Below are positions 8,693 through 17,028 of a DNA stretch of 64,000 bases, in pieces. The notes under the pieces are model-generated. The model searched no databases, was not told where the DNA came from, and saw only the letters and a program-made list of their open reading frames with translations. How positions within the stretch are numbered: the first letter of the stretch is position 1; every line of letters starts with the position of its first letter. The stretch is from Granulicella sp. S190 (GTDB lineage: Bacteria; Acidobacteriota; Terriglobia; Terriglobales; Acidobacteriaceae), in the NCBI RefSeq assembly GCF_009766095.1, contig NZ_LMUD01000023.1:154279-218278 (forward strand), written 5' to 3'. A program made the translations under genes and the position numbers.

Positions 8693-9637
8693 ATGAAGAA
8701 GTGGGCAAAAGTTGCCATTCCAGTTGTTGCGGTGGTGGTTTTGGTGGCTTGGTATGCATTTCGGCAGGAGCGGCCTGTAGTCCATCGGCAGGTCGGCGAA
8801 GCGTTGCCGGTCGCCCCACCAGCGGCACCGCCCGATGACTTCGTCAACATCCCCGCCGGGCACTTCCAGATGGGCTCTCCCAGCAACGAAAAGGACCGAT
8901 ATGACGACGAAGGCCCGGTGCACGATGTGGTGATCACCGGCTTCGCGCTTTCCAAATACGACGTGACGCGGGGGGAGTTCGCGGCGTTCGTCAAGGAAAC
9001 CGGGTATGACGCGGGCAACAGTTGCTATACCTTTGAGACCAACGATTGGGAGTCACATGACGGACGCAACTGGCGCGATCCAGCGTTCCGTCAGACCGAC
9101 CGCGACCCGGTCGTCTGCGTCAATCAGAACGATATCCACGCCTATGCCGAGTGGCTCGGGCGCAAGACCGGGCACCAGTACCGGCTCCCGAGCGAGGCCG
9201 AATGGGAGTACGCCACCCGGGCCGGCACGACTTCTTCCCGGTTCTGGGGCGAAGATCCCGATCAGGCGTGCGAGTACGCGAATGTCGCCGACCAGACGGC
9301 ACGGGATCAGATCGCGGGAGCCAGCACTTGGGAGATCCACAACTGCAGAGATGGCTACGCGTACACCTCGCCGGTGGGCAGCTTCAAACCGAACGGTTTT
9401 GGCCTCTACGACATGTTGGGGGACGTCTGGCAATGGACGGAGGATTGCTATCACAAAAACTACAACGAGGCGCCGAAAGACGGATCGGCCTGGACGGCAG
9501 GCGCCTGCGAGTTGCACGCGTGCCGCGGCGGGGCCTGGCTGATCGAACCGGAGAATGTCCGCTCGGCCAGTCGCGTCAGGGACCGCCCGCTGAACCGCTT
9601 CACCAGCCTGGGCTTTCGTCTCGCAAGAATCAATTAG
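8693..9637 (+). CDS. Membrane-anchored SUMF1/FGE-fold protein
   Basis: The first 20 or so residues form one membrane anchor (KVAIPVVAVVVLVAWYAF). The rest is a formylglycine-generating-enzyme-like domain: FVNIPAGHFQMGS, VTRGEFAAFV, YRLPSEAEWEYATRAG, NGFGLYDMLGDVWQWTEDCY, CRGGAWLIEPENVRSASR and LGFRLAR. The cysteine pair of true FGE near RGGxWxxC is missing, since RGGAW is followed by LIEPENV. Sulfatase activation is therefore unlikely, and a binding or other modifying role is more plausible. GGAGGAG lies 8 bases before the ATG at 8693; the frame is open further upstream but without such a site. The gene is bracketed by 39-bp direct repeats. Confidence 0.88.
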   Translation: MKKWAKVAIPVVAVVVLVAWYAFRQERPVVHRQVGEALPVAPPAAPPDDFVNIPAGHFQMGSPSNEKDRYDDEGPVHDVVITGFALSKYDVTRGEFAAFVKETGYDAGNSCYTFETNDWESHDGRNWRDPAFRQTDRDPVVCVNQNDIHAYAEWLGRKTGHQYRLPSEAEWEYATRAGTTSSRFWGEDPDQACEYANVADQTARDQIAGASTWEIHNCRDGYAYTSPVGSFKPNGFGLYDMLGDVWQWTEDCYHKNYNEAPKDGSAWTAGACELHACRGGAWLIEPENVRSASRVRDRPLNRFTSLGFRLARIN

Positions 9638-9639
9638 CC

Positions 9640-9699
9640 CTTGCGTCTTATCCCGTTTACCTGGGATTGAAGGGCTCTACGGGGTCATGGGATAGCAAG
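9640..9699 (+). other. Hairpin overlapping repeat copy 2, between convergent genes
   Basis: CTTGC (9640-9644) and TATCCC (9649-9654) can pair with GGGATAGCAAG (9689-9699), an 11-bp stem with a 4-base bulge. It spans most of repeat copy 2 and lies between two convergent stop codons (9637 and 9720), so it may act as a two-way transcription stop although it has no T tract. Confidence 0.4.
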
Positions 9700-9700
9700 A
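9662..9700 (+). repeat. 39-bp direct repeat, copy 2, downstream of SUMF1-like gene
   Basis: Differs from copy 1 (8493-8531) at only three positions. It starts 25 bp after the SUMF1-like stop codon. The two copies frame a 1.17-kb segment holding that single gene. Confidence 0.8.
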
Positions 9701-9719
9701 GGATGGATTTCCGCTATGG

Positions 9720-10787
9720 CTATGAGAGACCTAGTTTCTGTGCGGCGAGGGCAGTGCCTTCGACCCGGGCTTGAATCTTTCTGAAGGCTGTTTCGCGGGC
9801 AGTGGAGGTGTCATCGGCGAAGGGGGCGAAGCCACAGTCATCTGTGGTCCCAAGTTGTGCGGGTTGGAAGAAGGAGGCAGCTTCGAGGACGCGATCGCGC
9901 ACCTGCAGAGGGGTTTCAACGATTGGGTGGATGGGATCGATGACGCCGATGAAGACGGTCTGATGCGGCTGGAGGAGCTGGCTTACCAGAGAGAGCATTC
10001 GTTTTCTATCTGGTTCGCTGGCCATTTGCAGATACAAGCGGCCTACGTTTAACTGGAAGAGGTCCGGCAACAGCTTTGAGTAGTCAATGTCGGCGCTGTG
10101 GGTGGAGTCATGGTCGCCTCCGGGGCAGACGTGAACTCCGATGCGAGGACGTTCCTCTGCGGTGAACCGCTCGAGCACCTGATTGTTGAGGGCAATGAAG
10201 GTGCGCAGGAGGCTGCCTGAGGGATCGAGCTTGAGAGAGAGCCTGGCTTCGGTGAAGTCAATCTGAACTGAGTCTGCGCCGGCCTGAAGGGCACCGCGGA
10301 TGTCGGATGCGGCTTCGTCGATGAGATCGGCGAGGAACTCTTCGCGAGAGTATCCCGGGATGCCGGCAGAGGGATAGAGAAGGCTCAAGGCCGAGGCAGA
10401 GATGACCGCCTGCTTGAGTGGAAGATGAGTGTAGCGGCGAGCGGCCTGGGTGTAAGTGGCGGCGTGGACGCCATAGCGGAAGGGGCCTGCGGTGAGGCGA
10501 GGCAGCTGGCGAGTGTGTCCGTCGGCGAAGGGGATGGTGACTCCGTCCGGAGCAAGATTATCGAGTCCGGAGAGGGGGTAGGTCGCGAAGCTGGGCTTGG
10601 TCTGCTCGCCGTCGGTGAGGATGGGCGATCCGGTCTGCTCGAAGCGATGGATCGTCTCGCGGAGAGCTTTGTCCTGGGCCTGTTCAAGGGCCTCGCTGTC
10701 TATCTGGTGATTTTGGAAGGCGACGGTGGCCTCGATCAGTGCAGGTGGACGCGGGATGCTGCCGATTGGTTCAGTCAAGATCGCCAT
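9720..10787 (-). CDS. MetE C-terminal-like methyltransferase
   Basis: The protein resembles the C-terminal catalytic half of cobalamin-independent methionine synthase (TIM barrel, UROD/MetE-like). Visible features are TEPIGSIPRP at the N terminus, DGEQTKPSFATYP, the cysteine and histidine of GVHVCPGGDHDSTH, and TDDCGFAPF near the C terminus, consistent with zinc ligands. With 355 residues it lacks the N-terminal half of MetE, as in the short archaeal-type family. The substrate is uncertain and could be a thiol other than homocysteine. The ATG at 10787 gives the family-like N terminus; no good ribosome-binding site is seen for it or for upstream in-frame starts. Confidence 0.8.
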   Translation of the reverse strand: MAILTEPIGSIPRPPALIEATVAFQNHQIDSEALEQAQDKALRETIHRFEQTGSPILTDGEQTKPSFATYPLSGLDNLAPDGVTIPFADGHTRQLPRLTAGPFRYGVHAATYTQAARRYTHLPLKQAVISASALSLLYPSAGIPGYSREEFLADLIDEAASDIRGALQAGADSVQIDFTEARLSLKLDPSGSLLRTFIALNNQVLERFTAEERPRIGVHVCPGGDHDSTHSADIDYSKLLPDLFQLNVGRLYLQMASEPDRKRMLSLVSQLLQPHQTVFIGVIDPIHPIVETPLQVRDRVLEAASFFQPAQLGTTDDCGFAPFADDTSTARETAFRKIQARVEGTALAAQKLGLS

Positions 10788-10931
10788 AGGACGGAGCATA
10801 GCGTTTCTGCGTTCGGCGGAACATCCATCAATGGATTGAGTTTTATCGAGCAACAGGCTTCGAAGGTATTGCTGCCGGGACCGCTGCCGGTGACGTTTTC
10901 ATTGCGTGAGGAACGAGATAGACTTAGCGGC

Positions 10932-11336
10932 ATGAGCGATCAGAGGAAGACTGCAGTTTCTACAACAGAGGCTCCTGCGGCGATTGGGCCGTACTCCCAG
11001 GCTGTGCGCGTGGGCGATACGTTGTATGCGTCGGGGCAGGTGGGGCTGGATCCGGCTACTGGGCAGATGGTTGCCGGTGGAGTGACCGAGCAGACGGTGC
11101 GCGTGCTGGAGAATGTGAAGGCCGTGCTGGCGAAGGCCGGGCTGGATCTGAGCCATGTGGTGAAGACGACGGTTTTTCTGAAGTCGATGGGCGACTTTGC
11201 GGCGATGAACGAGGTTTACGCCAAGTACCTGGCGCCTGAGGGCGTGGTTCCGCCGGCACGGTCGACGGTTGCGGTGGCTGGTTTGCCGAAGGATGCGCTG
11301 GTGGAGATCGAAGTGCTGGCGAAGGGCGCGGCCTGA
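10932..11336 (+). CDS. ridA: RidA-family enamine/imine deaminase
   Basis: RidA hydrolyses reactive enamine and imine intermediates released by PLP enzymes. The 134-residue length is typical of the family. Signature segments are APAAIGPYSQAV near the N terminus, LYASGQVGLDP, the middle helix EQTVRVLENVKAVLAKAGL, and the C-terminal VVPPARSTVAVAGLPKDALVEIE with the conserved arginine that binds the substrate carboxylate. The frame stays open upstream, but homology begins at this ATG. It is followed 52 bp later by msrB, so both may be one stress-repair unit. A second RidA-like gene lies at 24783. Confidence 0.93.
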   Translation: MSDQRKTAVSTTEAPAAIGPYSQAVRVGDTLYASGQVGLDPATGQMVAGGVTEQTVRVLENVKAVLAKAGLDLSHVVKTTVFLKSMGDFAAMNEVYAKYLAPEGVVPPARSTVAVAGLPKDALVEIEVLAKGAA

Positions 11337-11388
11337 AACATAACGGGCCGCCTGGCATCTAATCGTTAGATCACAGGGGGTCTGAGCG

Positions 11389-11799
11389 ATGGCCGAAGCG
11401 ACGAAGGTACAGAAGATTCATAAGACGGAGGCCGAGTGGCGCGAGCTGCTGACTCCGGAGCAGTTCCATGTGATGCGAGAGGGTGGGACGGAGCGCGCTT
11501 TTACCGGCGCGTTGGTGAACAATCATGAGGGCGGTGTGTATCAATGCGGAAGCTGCAATGCGCCGCTGTTTACTTCGGATACGAAGTTTGAGTCGGGGAG
11601 CGGCTGGCCCAGCTTTTGGAATCCGGTTTCGCCGGATGCGATTGTTTCGATTGAAGATAATTCTTACGGGATGAGGCGGGTTGAGGTGCAGTGCGCGACC
11701 TGCGGGGCTCACCTGGGGCATGTGTTTCCGGACGGGCCGAAGCCTACGGGGTTGAGGTATTGCATTAACAGCGCTTCGCTGGGATTTGAGAAGCAGTAA
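11389..11799 (+). CDS. msrB: Peptide-methionine (R)-S-oxide reductase, zinc type
   Basis: MsrB repairs methionine-R-sulfoxide in proteins. The 136 residues cover a complete domain. The two zinc pairs are intact (C53/C56 in YQCGSC and C102/C105 in CATCG), and the catalytic Cys125 is in GLRYCINS. The motif SGSGWPSFW is typical. No signal peptide is present, so it acts in the cytoplasm. A second, zinc-less MsrB is encoded at 60714. Confidence 0.95.
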   Translation: MAEATKVQKIHKTEAEWRELLTPEQFHVMREGGTERAFTGALVNNHEGGVYQCGSCNAPLFTSDTKFESGSGWPSFWNPVSPDAIVSIEDNSYGMRRVEVQCATCGAHLGHVFPDGPKPTGLRYCINSASLGFEKQ

Positions 11800-11807
11800 T
11801 TCTTGTA

Positions 11808-11860
11808 GAAAAACAGGAAAAGCCCCAGCCGGCTAGGACGCGGCTGGGGCGTTCTGTTTC
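11808..11860. terminator. Two-way terminator between msrB and rpmB
   Basis: GCCCCAGCCG (11822-11831) pairs perfectly with CGGCTGGGGC (11841-11850) around a 9-base loop. On the minus strand the stem is followed by a T-rich stretch (complement of the A-rich 11808-11821). On the plus strand it is followed by a weaker T-rich stretch. The two flanking genes converge here. Confidence 0.75.
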
Positions 11861-11876
11861 TGGAGTTCGGGGTGCT

Positions 11877-12065
11877 TTAGCCTTTGACGACTTTGCCGGT
11901 CTTGATGCAGCTGGTGCAGACGCGCATGCGCTGGCTGGCACCGTTGACCTGGGCTTTGACGGGCTGTAGGTTCACGTTCCAACGACGACGGGTGGTGTTG
12001 TGAGCGTGAGAGATGTTGTTACCGAACTGCGGGCCTTTGCCGCAAAGATCGCATTTTTGTGCCAT
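11877..12065 (-). CDS. rpmB: Ribosomal protein bL28
   Basis: The 62-residue protein starts MAQKCDLCGKGPQFGNN and contains the L28 signatures HAHNTTRRRWNVN and RVCTSCIKTGKV. It is the zinc-type variant with two CxxC pairs (C5/C8 and the pair in VCTSC). The start at 12065 is fixed by homology, with GGAG 9 bases upstream. It is transcribed alone from a recognisable promoter at 12216-12245 and ends at a two-way terminator. Confidence 0.96.
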   Translation of the reverse strand: MAQKCDLCGKGPQFGNNISHAHNTTRRRWNVNLQPVKAQVNGASQRMRVCTSCIKTGKVVKG

Positions 12066-12155
12066 GACGAAGAGCTCCAATCTTAGGTCGCAGAAGATTC
12101 CCGGGGACGTGCGCCTGAGTGAAAGAAGCCTCAAAACGGTGCCGGGGAAGGATGG

Positions 12156-12178
12156 TACTGGGAGCGTAGAAGCTCCAG
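12156..12178 (-). promoter_or_regulatory. Hairpin in rpmB leader
   Basis: GAGC and GCTC with flanking CTG and CAG pair around a 6-base loop, with one bulged G, inside the predicted untranslated leader of rpmB. It could have a role in ribosomal-protein autoregulation, but nothing else supports this. Confidence 0.25.
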
Positions 12179-12215
12179 ACCTCTACCGGGTGAAGGGTAG
12201 TCTGCCGATTTCGTA

Positions 12216-12245
12216 ATCATATCATGCAGGGGTGGGTGGGCTCAA
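12216..12245 (-). promoter_or_regulatory. Sigma70-type promoter for rpmB
   Basis: On the minus strand a -35 box TTGAGC (12245-12240) and a -10 box TATGAT (12221-12216) are separated by 18 bases. Transcription would start near 12208, about 140 bases before the rpmB ATG. Confidence 0.55.
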
Positions 12246-12454
12246 TTGCAGTGGGAGGATATTGCAGGGAGGACATCGTGAAGGGGGGAGTAGGGCATCT
12301 TATTGAGCATTCAAAGTTTGTCCGGTCTCAGTCGCAGAATAGTTTGACGGCGGTGAGGGTTGAGGTGAGTCTTTAAGCCCGGGCTCATCCGTCGATAGGG
12401 AACGGACTTGTTGTGCGTTGCTGTCCTAAAAATCTCTGATGTGGCAAGGGAGAC

Positions 12455-13705
12455 GTGTTGCCAGCTGAATCAAATGAACATCCTGTAATAGGGCCGGACC
12501 ATCAACTTCCGGCACCCCCTCCGACCCGTTCCGGAAGCAAGCTGATTCGGGTGCTGGTGTGGATTGCATTGTTGCTGATCTTTGCCGTTGGTTTCTTTCT
12601 GGTGCTACGCCACCACGATGACACGACAAAGAGTGCGGCGCCACGCCGCGGCGCAGGCGGTGGACCTGTAACGCTGACGACCGCAACCGCGCAGAAGGGC
12701 AACATCGGCGTATACCTGGACGCGATCGGGACGGTGACGCCGGTGTATACGGCTTCGATCACAAGCCAGGTGACGGGGCCGGTGATCGCGGTGCGGTTTA
12801 CAGAGGGGCAGATTGTTCGGAAGGGCGATCCGCTGATCGAGATCGATCCACGGCCGTTCGTGGCTACGCTGACGCAGGCGCAGGGCGTGCTGGAGCGGGA
12901 TCAGGCTCTGCTGGCGCAGGCGACGATGGACCGCGACCGGTACCGGGATGCGTGGTCGCGGAATGCGATTCCTAAGCAGACGCTGGACGACCAGGAGAAG
13001 GTGGTGCTGCAGGACGCGGGTACGGTGAAGAACGATGAGGGGACGGTGCAGTTCGACCAGATCCAGGTGGGGTACTGCCACATCCGGGCTCCGATCTCGG
13101 GGCGGGTGGGGTTGCGGCTGGTCGATCCGGGGAATGTGGTGCAGGCTGCAGGAACGACGACGCTCGCGGTGATTACACAGATACAGCCGATTACGGTGAT
13201 CTTTACGGTGCCGGAGGATAGTCTGGGGCAGATTCAACCACGGCTTCGTCAGCGGACGAAGCTGCCGGTGGATGCGTATGACCGGGCGGCGTTGAAGCAG
13301 ATCGCTGTTGGAACGTTGTTGACGCTGGATAACCAGATCGACACGACGACAGGAACGGTGAAGGCCAGGGCCTCGTTCGATAACAAAGACTCGTCGCTGT
13401 TTCCGAACGAGTTTGTGAATGCGCGTCTGCTGGTGAATACGCTGCAGGGAGCGACGCTGATTCCGTCTTCGGCGATTCAGCATAACGGCACGGCTGCGTT
13501 TGTTTATGTGTTGCAGAATAATGTGGCCCACACGCGCCCGATCACAGCCGGGGTGACCGAGGGTGATACGACCCAGGTGACCGGGATCAATCCCGGCGAC
13601 ATGGTTGCCAACAGCAGCTTCGACAAGTTGCAAGACAACTCGAAGATCGTGGTTTCGAGTAAACCGATTCCAGCTGCAGCGACGACGGGGAGTAGCGCTC
13701 CTTGA
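12455..13705 (+). CDS. mdtA: RND efflux periplasmic adaptor (MdtA type)
   Basis: The membrane fusion protein links an inner-membrane RND pump to the outer-membrane channel. One N-terminal membrane segment (VLVWIALLLIFAVGFFLVL, about residues 30-48) is followed by the barrel-sandwich half-motifs (VTGPVIAVRFTEGQIVRKGDPLIEIDPRPF and CHIRAPISGRVGLRLVDPGN), a helical hairpin between them, and a C-terminal beta domain. Its 416 residues are normal for the family. The start is GTG at 12455 or TTG at 12458; AAGGGAG lies just upstream and suits the TTG better. Its stop overlaps the next gene's TTG start, indicating translational coupling. Confidence 0.92.
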   Translation: MLPAESNEHPVIGPDHQLPAPPPTRSGSKLIRVLVWIALLLIFAVGFFLVLRHHDDTTKSAAPRRGAGGGPVTLTTATAQKGNIGVYLDAIGTVTPVYTASITSQVTGPVIAVRFTEGQIVRKGDPLIEIDPRPFVATLTQAQGVLERDQALLAQATMDRDRYRDAWSRNAIPKQTLDDQEKVVLQDAGTVKNDEGTVQFDQIQVGYCHIRAPISGRVGLRLVDPGNVVQAAGTTTLAVITQIQPITVIFTVPEDSLGQIQPRLRQRTKLPVDAYDRAALKQIAVGTLLTLDNQIDTTTGTVKARASFDNKDSSLFPNEFVNARLLVNTLQGATLIPSSAIQHNGTAAFVYVLQNNVAHTRPITAGVTEGDTTQVTGINPGDMVANSSFDKLQDNSKIVVSSKPIPAAATTGSSAP

Positions 13706-16700
13706 GTCCATCCCGTCCGTTTATTCTGCGACCCGTTGCAACGTCGCTGCTGATGGCTGCGATCATGCTGGTTGGTATTGTGAGTTACACGCAGCTCCCG
13801 GTGTCGGCGCTGCCTGAGGTCGATTATCCGACGATCCAGGTGCTGACGTTCTACCCCGGCGCCAGTCCGCAGGTGATGGCGACGACGGTGACGGCGCCGC
13901 TGGAGCGTCAGTTCGGGCAACTGCAGGGGTTGAGCCAGATGACCTCGAGCAGCTCGGGCGGCACGTCGGTGGTGGTGCTGCAGTTCAACCTGAGTTTGAA
14001 TATCGACATCGCTGAAGAAGAGGTGCAGTCGGCGATCAATGCGTCGCAGAGCTTTCTGCCTGCGAATCTGCCTGCGCCGCCGATCTACAGCAAGACGAAT
14101 CCTGCGGATGCGCCGGTGCTGACGTTGGCGATTACGTCGAAGACGATGCCGCTGTCGCAGGTGGAAGATCTGGTGGATACGCGGCTGGCACCGAAGATCT
14201 CGCAGTTGAGCGGGGTGGGGTTGGTGAGTATCAGCGGCGGACAAAAGCCAGCGGTGCGGATCCAGGCGAATCCTACGGCGCTCTCTTCGTACGGGATCAA
14301 CCTTGAGGATCTGCGTACGGCTGTGACGCAGAGCAGCGTAAATGCAGCGAAGGGAAACTTCGACGGGCCGCGGCAGGACTACCAGATCGACGCGAACGAT
14401 CAACTGGTCACAAGTAAGGACTACACCAGCGTTGTCGTGGCGTATCGCAACGGCGCTCCGGTGATGCTGACCGATGTGGCGCACATTGTCGATGGAGTGG
14501 AGAACTCGACGCAGGCTGCGTGGATGAACCAGACGCCAGCGGTGATCTTGAATGTGCAGCGGCAACCGGGTGGGAACACGATCAGCGTGGTGAAAAGCAT
14601 CAAGCTGCTGCTACCGCAGCTCGAGGCAAACCTGCCTAAGGGAATTGAGGTGACGACGCTTACCGACCTGACGACGCCGATTCAGGCTTCGGTGAGCGAT
14701 GTGGAGTTCGAGCTGCTGCTGACCATTGGGTTGGTGGTGATGGTCATCTTCCTGTTCCTGCGCAACCTGTACGCGACGATTATTCCCAGCGTGGCTGTGC
14801 CGCTGTCGCTGGTGGGAACTTTTGCGGCGATGTATGCGCTGGGCTACAGCCTGGATAACCTGTCGCTGATGGCGTTGACGATCTCTACCGGATTCGTGGT
14901 CGATGATGCGATTGTGATGGTGGAGAATATCTCGCGTTACCTGGAAGAGGGCGAAACGCCGATGGAGGCGGCGCTGAAGGGCGCGGAGCAGATAGGGTTT
15001 ACGATTCTGTCGTTGACGGTCTCCCTGATCGCGGTGCTGATTCCGCTGTTGTTCATGGGAGATGTTGTAGGGCGTCTCTTCCGTGAGTTTGCGGTGACGC
15101 TTGCGGTGACGATTGTGGTCTCCGCGGTGGTTTCGCTGACGCTGACTCCGATGATGGCTTCAAGGATTCTGAAGCATAATCCCGAGGCACAACAGGGGCG
15201 TTTTTATAAGGCGTCGGAGCGCGTGTTTGAGCGCATGATTGCGTTTTATGGACGGACACTAAAGGTGGTGCTGCAGTACCAGACGATTACGCTGCTGGTC
15301 GCGTTGGCGACGCTGGTGTTGACGATCTTTCTGTACATCATCATTCCCAAGGGATTTTTTCCGGTGCAGGATACGGGTGTGATCCAGGGAATTACGCAGG
15401 CTCCGCAGACGATCGGATCGAAGGCGATGGCGGTGAAGCAGCAGGAGGTCGCCAAGGTCATTCTGGATGATCCTGCGGTGCAGAGCCTGTCTTCGTTTAT
15501 TGGCGCGGATGGAACGAACGTCACAACCAACAGTGGAAGGATGTCGATCAACCTGAAGCCGCTGGAGGATCGCGATCTGAGCGCGTCCGATGTGGTTCGT
15601 AGGTTGCAGTCGAAGTTGAAGAACGTGCAGGATATCCAGATCTACATGCAGCCGGTGCAGAACATCACGGTGGATGACCGTGTGAGCCGCACGCAGTACC
15701 AATACACGTTGGAGGATCCGGACCAGAACGAGCTGAACGAGTGGACGAGCAGGTTTGTAGATAAGCTGAAGCAGCTGCCGGAGCTTGAAGATGTTGCGAC
15801 GGATCAGCAGTTGGGTGGGCTGGCGGTGTCGCTCGTGATCGATCGCGCGACGGCTTCGCGGCTGGGCGTGGCGCCGACGACGATCGACAATACGCTTTAC
15901 GATGCGTTCGGCCAGCGCCAGATCAATACGATGTATACGCAGTTGAATCAGTACCACGTGATTCTGGAGGCGGAGCCGCAGTTTCAGACCGATCCGAATA
16001 AGTTGAATCATCTGTATATACGGTCCGGCTCGGCCTCGGGAACGACTGGTGCGGCGGCCTCGACTTCCTCGGGGAACGGCTCTACTTCAGCAGGATCGAA
16101 TGCTCTGACGGGTTCGGTGCTATTTACGGCTTCGGCGAATACGCTGACGCCGCCTATCAATGCGCTGACTTCAAGCACGGTGAACTCGACTTCGAGCAAA
16201 GGCGCGACTTCAGCCGGAGCGACGAGTTCGACCTTTAATAACGCAGTGCCATTCAGCGCGTTCTCGCACTTCGAGCCGACGACGGAGGCGCTATCCATTA
16301 CGCATCAAGGACAGTTTCCTGCGATTACGGTCTCCTTCAATCTTGCGCCGAATGCTGCGCTGGGCGGAGCGATTACAGAGATCACCAAGGTGCAGAAGGA
16401 CATGCACATGCCTGCAAGTCTGCAGGCTGATTTCCAGGGGACCGCAGCTTCCTTTCGGAACTCGCTCTCCGGAATGCCGCTGCTGATTCTTGCCGCGCTG
16501 GTAACGGTGTATATCGTTCTCGGAGTACTGTACGAGAGCTTCATTCATCCGATCACGATTCTTTCGACGCTGCCGTCGGCGGGCGTCGGCGCGTTTCTAT
16601 CGCTGATTCTTTTCCACCAGTCCCTGAGCGTGGTGGCGATCATCGGGCTGGTTCTGCTGATCGGAATCGTAAAGAAGAACGGCATTATGATGGTCGACTT

Positions 16701-17028
16701 TGCGCTCGATGCGGAGCGGAATCGCGGGCTTAGTTCGACGGATGCGATCTACGAGGCGTGTTTGCTGCGCTTCCGGCCGATCATGATGACGACGATGGCG
16801 GCGCTACTGGGTGGGTTGCCGCTTGCGTTCGGCCACGGCATTGGCTCGGAGCTGCGCAGGCCGCTCGGGATTGCGATGGTGGGCGGGTTGCTGGTGAGCC
16901 AGGTGCTGACGCTGTATACGACGCCGGTGATCTATATCTTCTTCGATAGTCTCTCGCACCGGTTTTCGAGGAAGTCGAAGCGGGCGGAGCATGGTGGAGG
17001 CGAGTTGGAGCCGGCGGAGCAGCCATGA
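13702..17028 (+). CDS. mdtB: RND multidrug pump subunit (MdtB type) with Ser/Thr-rich insert
   Basis: This inner-membrane proton-drug antiporter belongs to the HAE-1/MdtBC group. Landmarks are the N-terminal FILRPVATSLLMAAIML, GFVVDDAIVMVENI with the proton-relay aspartates, RLFREFAVTLAVTIVVSAVVSL, and the C-terminal GIVKKNGIMMVDFAL. It is 1108 residues long against about 1040 usual. The excess is a low-complexity Ser/Thr/Ala/Gly insert at about residues 773-852 (16021-16260) in the second periplasmic loop. It starts with TTG inside the mdtA stop codon (TTGA) and overlaps the next gene by ATGA. The two pump genes probably form a heterotrimeric pump as in E. coli MdtBC. Confidence 0.92.
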   Translation: MSPSRPFILRPVATSLLMAAIMLVGIVSYTQLPVSALPEVDYPTIQVLTFYPGASPQVMATTVTAPLERQFGQLQGLSQMTSSSSGGTSVVVLQFNLSLNIDIAEEEVQSAINASQSFLPANLPAPPIYSKTNPADAPVLTLAITSKTMPLSQVEDLVDTRLAPKISQLSGVGLVSISGGQKPAVRIQANPTALSSYGINLEDLRTAVTQSSVNAAKGNFDGPRQDYQIDANDQLVTSKDYTSVVVAYRNGAPVMLTDVAHIVDGVENSTQAAWMNQTPAVILNVQRQPGGNTISVVKSIKLLLPQLEANLPKGIEVTTLTDLTTPIQASVSDVEFELLLTIGLVVMVIFLFLRNLYATIIPSVAVPLSLVGTFAAMYALGYSLDNLSLMALTISTGFVVDDAIVMVENISRYLEEGETPMEAALKGAEQIGFTILSLTVSLIAVLIPLLFMGDVVGRLFREFAVTLAVTIVVSAVVSLTLTPMMASRILKHNPEAQQGRFYKASERVFERMIAFYGRTLKVVLQYQTITLLVALATLVLTIFLYIIIPKGFFPVQDTGVIQGITQAPQTIGSKAMAVKQQEVAKVILDDPAVQSLSSFIGADGTNVTTNSGRMSINLKPLEDRDLSASDVVRRLQSKLKNVQDIQIYMQPVQNITVDDRVSRTQYQYTLEDPDQNELNEWTSRFVDKLKQLPELEDVATDQQLGGLAVSLVIDRATASRLGVAPTTIDNTLYDAFGQRQINTMYTQLNQYHVILEAEPQFQTDPNKLNHLYIRSGSASGTTGAAASTSSGNGSTSAGSNALTGSVLFTASANTLTPPINALTSSTVNSTSSKGATSAGATSSTFNNAVPFSAFSHFEPTTEALSITHQGQFPAITVSFNLAPNAALGGAITEITKVQKDMHMPASLQADFQGTAASFRNSLSGMPLLILAALVTVYIVLGVLYESFIHPITILSTLPSAGVGAFLSLILFHQSLSVVAIIGLVLLIGIVKKNGIMMVDFALDAERNRGLSSTDAIYEACLLRFRPIMMTTMAALLGGLPLAFGHGIGSELRRPLGIAMVGGLLVSQVLTLYTTPVIYIFFDSLSHRFSRKSKRAEHGGGELEPAEQP

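Larger units (their letters stand above)
12066..12454. other. Intergenic region: rpmB promoter and leader
   Basis: This is the gap between the divergent rpmB and RND efflux genes. It holds the leftward rpmB promoter (12216-12245) and an approximately 140-base leader with one hairpin at 12156-12178. No gene is seen in the part belonging to the efflux operon. Confidence 0.5.

Noticed and set aside
8493-9700. Insertion sequence around the SUMF1-like gene
   Set aside because: The repeats are direct, no transposase is present and no target-site duplication is evident, so I list them only as repeats.
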